The notes under the pieces were generated by a model. The model searched no databases. It had not been told where the DNA came from and worked only from the letters and a program-made list of their open reading frames with translations. The position numbers and the translations under genes are program-made. A stretch of 64,000 nt of DNA from CAZUDI01 sp964618975 (GTDB lineage: Bacteria; Desulfobacterota; Desulfomonilia; UBA1062): contig CAZUDI010000005.1 in assembly GCA_964618975.1 (NCBI GenBank), positions 1 to 64,000 of the forward strand, written 5' to 3'. This document shows, piece after piece, positions 61,575-64,000 of the stretch; positions within the stretch are counted from its first letter, which is position 1; every line of letters begins with the position of its first letter.

Positions 61575-63752
61575 CTATTCGGCGGACAACGAGGCCCCGA
61601 CGACCTCCGGCTGAGCCGAGGGGGCGTCCGTGGCCTTGACGTCCAGGCCGCAGGCCCGTGAGACGAGCTCCGCGATATCCATGGCCCTGAGCTTGTCCTC
61701 CAGCTCCAGCTCCTTGATGCCGTCGGAGAGCATGGTGTAGCAGAAGGGGCACCCCGTGCACACCGTCTGCGCCCCCGCGTCCAGCACCTCACGCGTGCGC
61801 TTCTGATTGATGCGTGTTCCCAGATCCTCCTCCATCCACATCCGGCCGCCGCCCGCCCCGCAGCAGAAGCTCTTGGCATGGTGATCGGCCATCTCCACCA
61901 GTGATCCGGAGTTCAGCGCCCGCAGGATCTCCCGCGGCTGGGTGTACACCTCGTTGTAGCGCCCCAGATAACAGGAGTCGTGGTACGTGATCGTCCCCAG
62001 CCCCTCGATGCGCTGCGTCGGACGAATCCGCCCGCTCTTGAGCAGGTCCGCCAGAATCTCGGTGTAGTGGTACACCTCGTACTCCCCGCCCAGGTCGCGG
62101 TAGTCCTTCTTGAGCGTGTTGTACCCGTGCGGACACAGACAGATGATCTTCTTTACATTGTAGCCGTTGAAGGTCTCGATGTTGGCCATGGCCAGCGCCT
62201 GGTAGATGTACTCGTTCCCGATCTTCTTGGCCGAATCCCCGCAGCAGCCCTCCTCCGTGCCCAGAATCGCATAGTCCAGGCCGGCCGCGTTGAAGATGCG
62301 CGCCAGACTCACGGCCACCTTCTTGTTGAGCTCGTCATAGGCCCCCGCACAGCCCACGTAGAACAGGTACTCCGCGCCGCCCTTCTCCGACATCAGCGGC
62401 ACATCCAGACCCTTGGCCCAGTCCGCCCGCAGGTGGGCCCCCACGCTCCACGGGTTGGAGTTGTTCTCCATACCCTTGAAGACATCCAGCACCTCGCCCG
62501 GGAAATCGGACTCCATCAGCACCAGATACCGCCTGAGGTCGATCAGCTTGGGAAACTGGCTGATGTAGCAGGGACAGGCCTCGACACAGGCCATGCAGGT
62601 CGTACAGGCCCAGATGGTCTCCTTGTCGATCGTGTCCCCGATGAGCGCCGGACCCGTGTACTCCTCGTCCGGGATGATGCGCGCCTGGCCGTCGGCGTCG
62701 ATGGCGAAGCGCGCCTTGTTCTCCAGGTAGGTCCTCAGGTCCTGCACCACGTCGCGCGGCTTGAGCGGCTTGTCCGTACCGAAGGCCGGACACACCTGCA
62801 CGCATCTGCCGCAGCGCACACAGGACTCGGTGTCGAAAAGATCCTTCCAGGAATACTCCTCCACGTTATGCACCCCGAAGGTCTCGGCCTCCTCGAACAT
62901 CTCGGGCGGCATCACCTTGATGTAGGGCTGATCGGTCAGGGGCCGCAGGAAGATGTTCACCGGGGTCATGAAGATGTGCAGCAGCTTGGAGTAGGCGATG
63001 TAGACGATGAAGCCCAGGGCGGTGAAGAAGTGCACCCACCACAGAACCAGGTGGGTGGATTTAAGCGCGCCCACCTCCATGCCCGCAAAGGGATAGGCAA
63101 AGATGCGTCCCATGTAGGAATACCACACATAGTCGTTCATGGGGTTGCCGGGCTGCAGCTCGGTGGCCTGCATGCGCAGCCCCTCGGCCAGGAACCCGGT
63201 GAGGATGATGGCGAGGATGAACACGAGGATATATCCGTCCTCGGGCTTGTCATCCAACCAGTCAGGCCGGAACAGGTAGCGCCGGGCCATGGCCATGAGC
63301 ACCCCCACCAGCACCATCAGTCCGGCGGTCTCGGTGATCAGAGAATACGCCAGATAGGTGTTGTTTTCCATGAAGTGGACATGGAAGATAGGCTCAATGA
63401 TGTCCACCTGCAGGAAATCCAGGCCAGCACCGATGAACAGAAGCACGAACCCCCAGAAAATAAGGAGATGAAAGGTGCCCTGATATGGCTCACGCAGGAT
63501 CTTCTTATGTCCGAAGACATCGACGATGGCGTCCCACAGCCTCTTGCCGGGCCGGTCGAGCCGATCAATCTCCGAGCCGGTGGCGAGCATCATCATCTTC
63601 AAGCGGGTGAAGAAGCCGCCCTTGGCCAGCCCGCGCACCAGCAGCAGAATGGCCGCCAGTGCCAGTAGATAGGTGAACACCTCCGAAACCGGAAAGCCTT
63701 CACCCCTCACATTCCAGAAAATCTCCCGGGTAATTCCTCCCGCACCGTGCAT
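61575..63752 (-). CDS. EtfAB:(methyl)menaquinone oxidoreductase-type membrane iron-sulfur protein, copy 2
   Basis: A 725-residue paralog with the same domain order: membrane cytochrome-b-like region (about 1-290), ferredoxin motifs CVRCGRCVQVCP and CTTCMACVEACP, and two CCG domains. The membrane half differs from copy 1 in most loops and many helices, while the iron-sulfur half is nearly identical. It has an extra C-terminal tail after ACGLDVKA. It lies 81 bases downstream of etfA, so electron delivery from EtfAB is well supported by context. AGGGGGGGC precedes ATG 63752. Confidence 0.92.
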   Translation of the reverse strand: MHGAGGITREIFWNVRGEGFPVSEVFTYLLALAAILLLVRGLAKGGFFTRLKMMMLATGSEIDRLDRPGKRLWDAIVDVFGHKKILREPYQGTFHLLIFWGFVLLFIGAGLDFLQVDIIEPIFHVHFMENNTYLAYSLITETAGLMVLVGVLMAMARRYLFRPDWLDDKPEDGYILVFILAIILTGFLAEGLRMQATELQPGNPMNDYVWYSYMGRIFAYPFAGMEVGALKSTHLVLWWVHFFTALGFIVYIAYSKLLHIFMTPVNIFLRPLTDQPYIKVMPPEMFEEAETFGVHNVEEYSWKDLFDTESCVRCGRCVQVCPAFGTDKPLKPRDVVQDLRTYLENKARFAIDADGQARIIPDEEYTGPALIGDTIDKETIWACTTCMACVEACPCYISQFPKLIDLRRYLVLMESDFPGEVLDVFKGMENNSNPWSVGAHLRADWAKGLDVPLMSEKGGAEYLFYVGCAGAYDELNKKVAVSLARIFNAAGLDYAILGTEEGCCGDSAKKIGNEYIYQALAMANIETFNGYNVKKIICLCPHGYNTLKKDYRDLGGEYEVYHYTEILADLLKSGRIRPTQRIEGLGTITYHDSCYLGRYNEVYTQPREILRALNSGSLVEMADHHAKSFCCGAGGGRMWMEEDLGTRINQKRTREVLDAGAQTVCTGCPFCYTMLSDGIKELELEDKLRAMDIAELVSRACGLDVKATDAPSAQPEVVGASLSAE
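61632..62818 (-). repeat. 1.19-kb near-identical segment, copy 2 side
   Basis: This is the partner of 58931-60117, at a constant offset of 2701 bases. The left edge lies near the gene end, the right edge exactly at the first ferredoxin motif (CMRCG against CVRCG). Confidence 0.9.
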
Positions 63753-63784
63753 AATGCCCCCCCTGAATGGTATTCGTGTGTCGT

Positions 63785-63808
63785 GGGATGGGGGTTGCCC
63801 CCCATCCC
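63785..63808 (-). terminator. Hairpin between etfA and oxidoreductase copy 2
   Basis: GGGATGGGGG (63785-63794) pairs with CCCCCATCCC (63799-63808) around a four-base loop. There is no T-run on the minus strand, so it may attenuate or process rather than end the message from etfA. Confidence 0.5.
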
Positions 63809-63833
63809 AGAGTTACTTGTTCTCTTAAAACAG

Positions 63834-64000
63834 CTAGCCCTTGATCTTCTTGACCTCCTCGGTCAGGGCCGGGACCACCGTGAAGAGGTCGTCCACCACG
63901 CCGTAGTCCGCCTTGGTGAAGATGGGGGCCTCGGCATCCTTGTTGATGGCCACGATCACCTTGGAGGTGCCCATACCGGCCATATGCTGGATGGCACCGG
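63834..64000 (-). CDS. etfA: Electron transfer flavoprotein alpha subunit, C-terminal end only
   Basis: The minus-strand frame from the window edge to TAG 63836-63834 gives the last 54-55 residues: GAIQHMAGMGTSKVIVAINK, then DAEAPIFTKADYGVVDDL and VVPALTEEVKK. This is the typical FAD-domain end of EtfA, including the AINKD and PIF segments. The rest lies beyond the window. It is directly upstream of the membrane oxidoreductase that accepts its electrons. Confidence 0.93.
   Translation of the reverse strand, partial: GAIQHMAGMGTSKVIVAINKDAEAPIFTKADYGVVDDLFTVVPALTEEVKKIKG

Overview
The window reads as chromosome from a GC-rich, strictly anaerobic bacterium of the Desulfobacterota (former Deltaproteobacteria) kind, probably a syntrophic or respiratory fatty-acid/aromatic-acid degrader. 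This is inferred from gene content: two aldehyde ferredoxin oxidoreductase (AOR) family proteins, HdrA/MvhD/FdhAB modules, two membrane EtfAB:menaquinone oxidoreductase-type proteins beside etfA, a split glycine decarboxylase, and PATAN/DnaJ and FapA (DUF342) proteins. No 16S rRNA or other taxonomic marker is present, so the lineage is not proven.

Layout. 1-6.8 kb (+): a truncated unknown gene, folD, gcvT, gcvH, gcvPA and gcvPB, then an ECF sigma factor and a soluble zinc-finger anti-sigma factor joined to gcvPB by start/stop overlaps. 7.0-9.4 kb (+): a response regulator with TPRs and a GAF histidine kinase. 9.43-9.61 kb: a 10-N assembly gap beside a low-complexity tandem repeat. 9.7-16.1 kb: a small glycan or lipid modification cluster (GT4 glycosyltransferase, two methyltransferases, an alpha-toroid protein, a hexapeptide acyltransferase, a B12-radical SAM enzyme). 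16.4-18.5 kb (+): a FapA-family protein and a pentapeptide-repeat protein. 18.5-32.5 kb (-): one long run of housekeeping genes, in transcription order DUF177, rpmF, fabD, fabG, acpP, fabF, rpiB, glyA, nrdR, ribD, ribE, ribBA, ribH, nusB, a lone M17 N-terminal domain protein, trkA, trkH, DUF4013. 32.7-36.2 kb: a class IV aminotransferase, tRNA-Asn with a strong terminator, an AT-rich VapBC-type toxin-antitoxin pair, and a conserved unknown gene. 36.5-39.6 kb (+): a 1040-residue hybrid sensor kinase.

39.6-52.2 kb (-) is the most unusual part: eleven contiguous same-strand redox genes. In transcription order they are a Tat-exported ferredoxin subunit, a full-length AOR, a Tat NapG-like ferredoxin, two HdrA-type flavoproteins, MvhD, FdhB, FdhA (Cys type), HdrC, a polyferredoxin-NapH membrane fusion, and a second, short and divergent AOR. 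The set suggests formate and aldehyde (or another AOR substrate) oxidation linked by flavin-based electron transfer to the quinone pool. A hairpin after the first AOR may split it into two transcripts.

52.7-64 kb: a CoA-transferase gene broken at a run of ten C, an FAD oxidoreductase, a PATAN-DnaJ-TPR protein, small unknown genes, a cupin protein, two tandem EtfAB:quinone oxidoreductase-type genes that share an essentially identical 1.19-kb segment, and the 3' end of etfA. A dispersed, palindrome-rich intergenic repeat of about 75-80 bp occurs at least seven times across the window.
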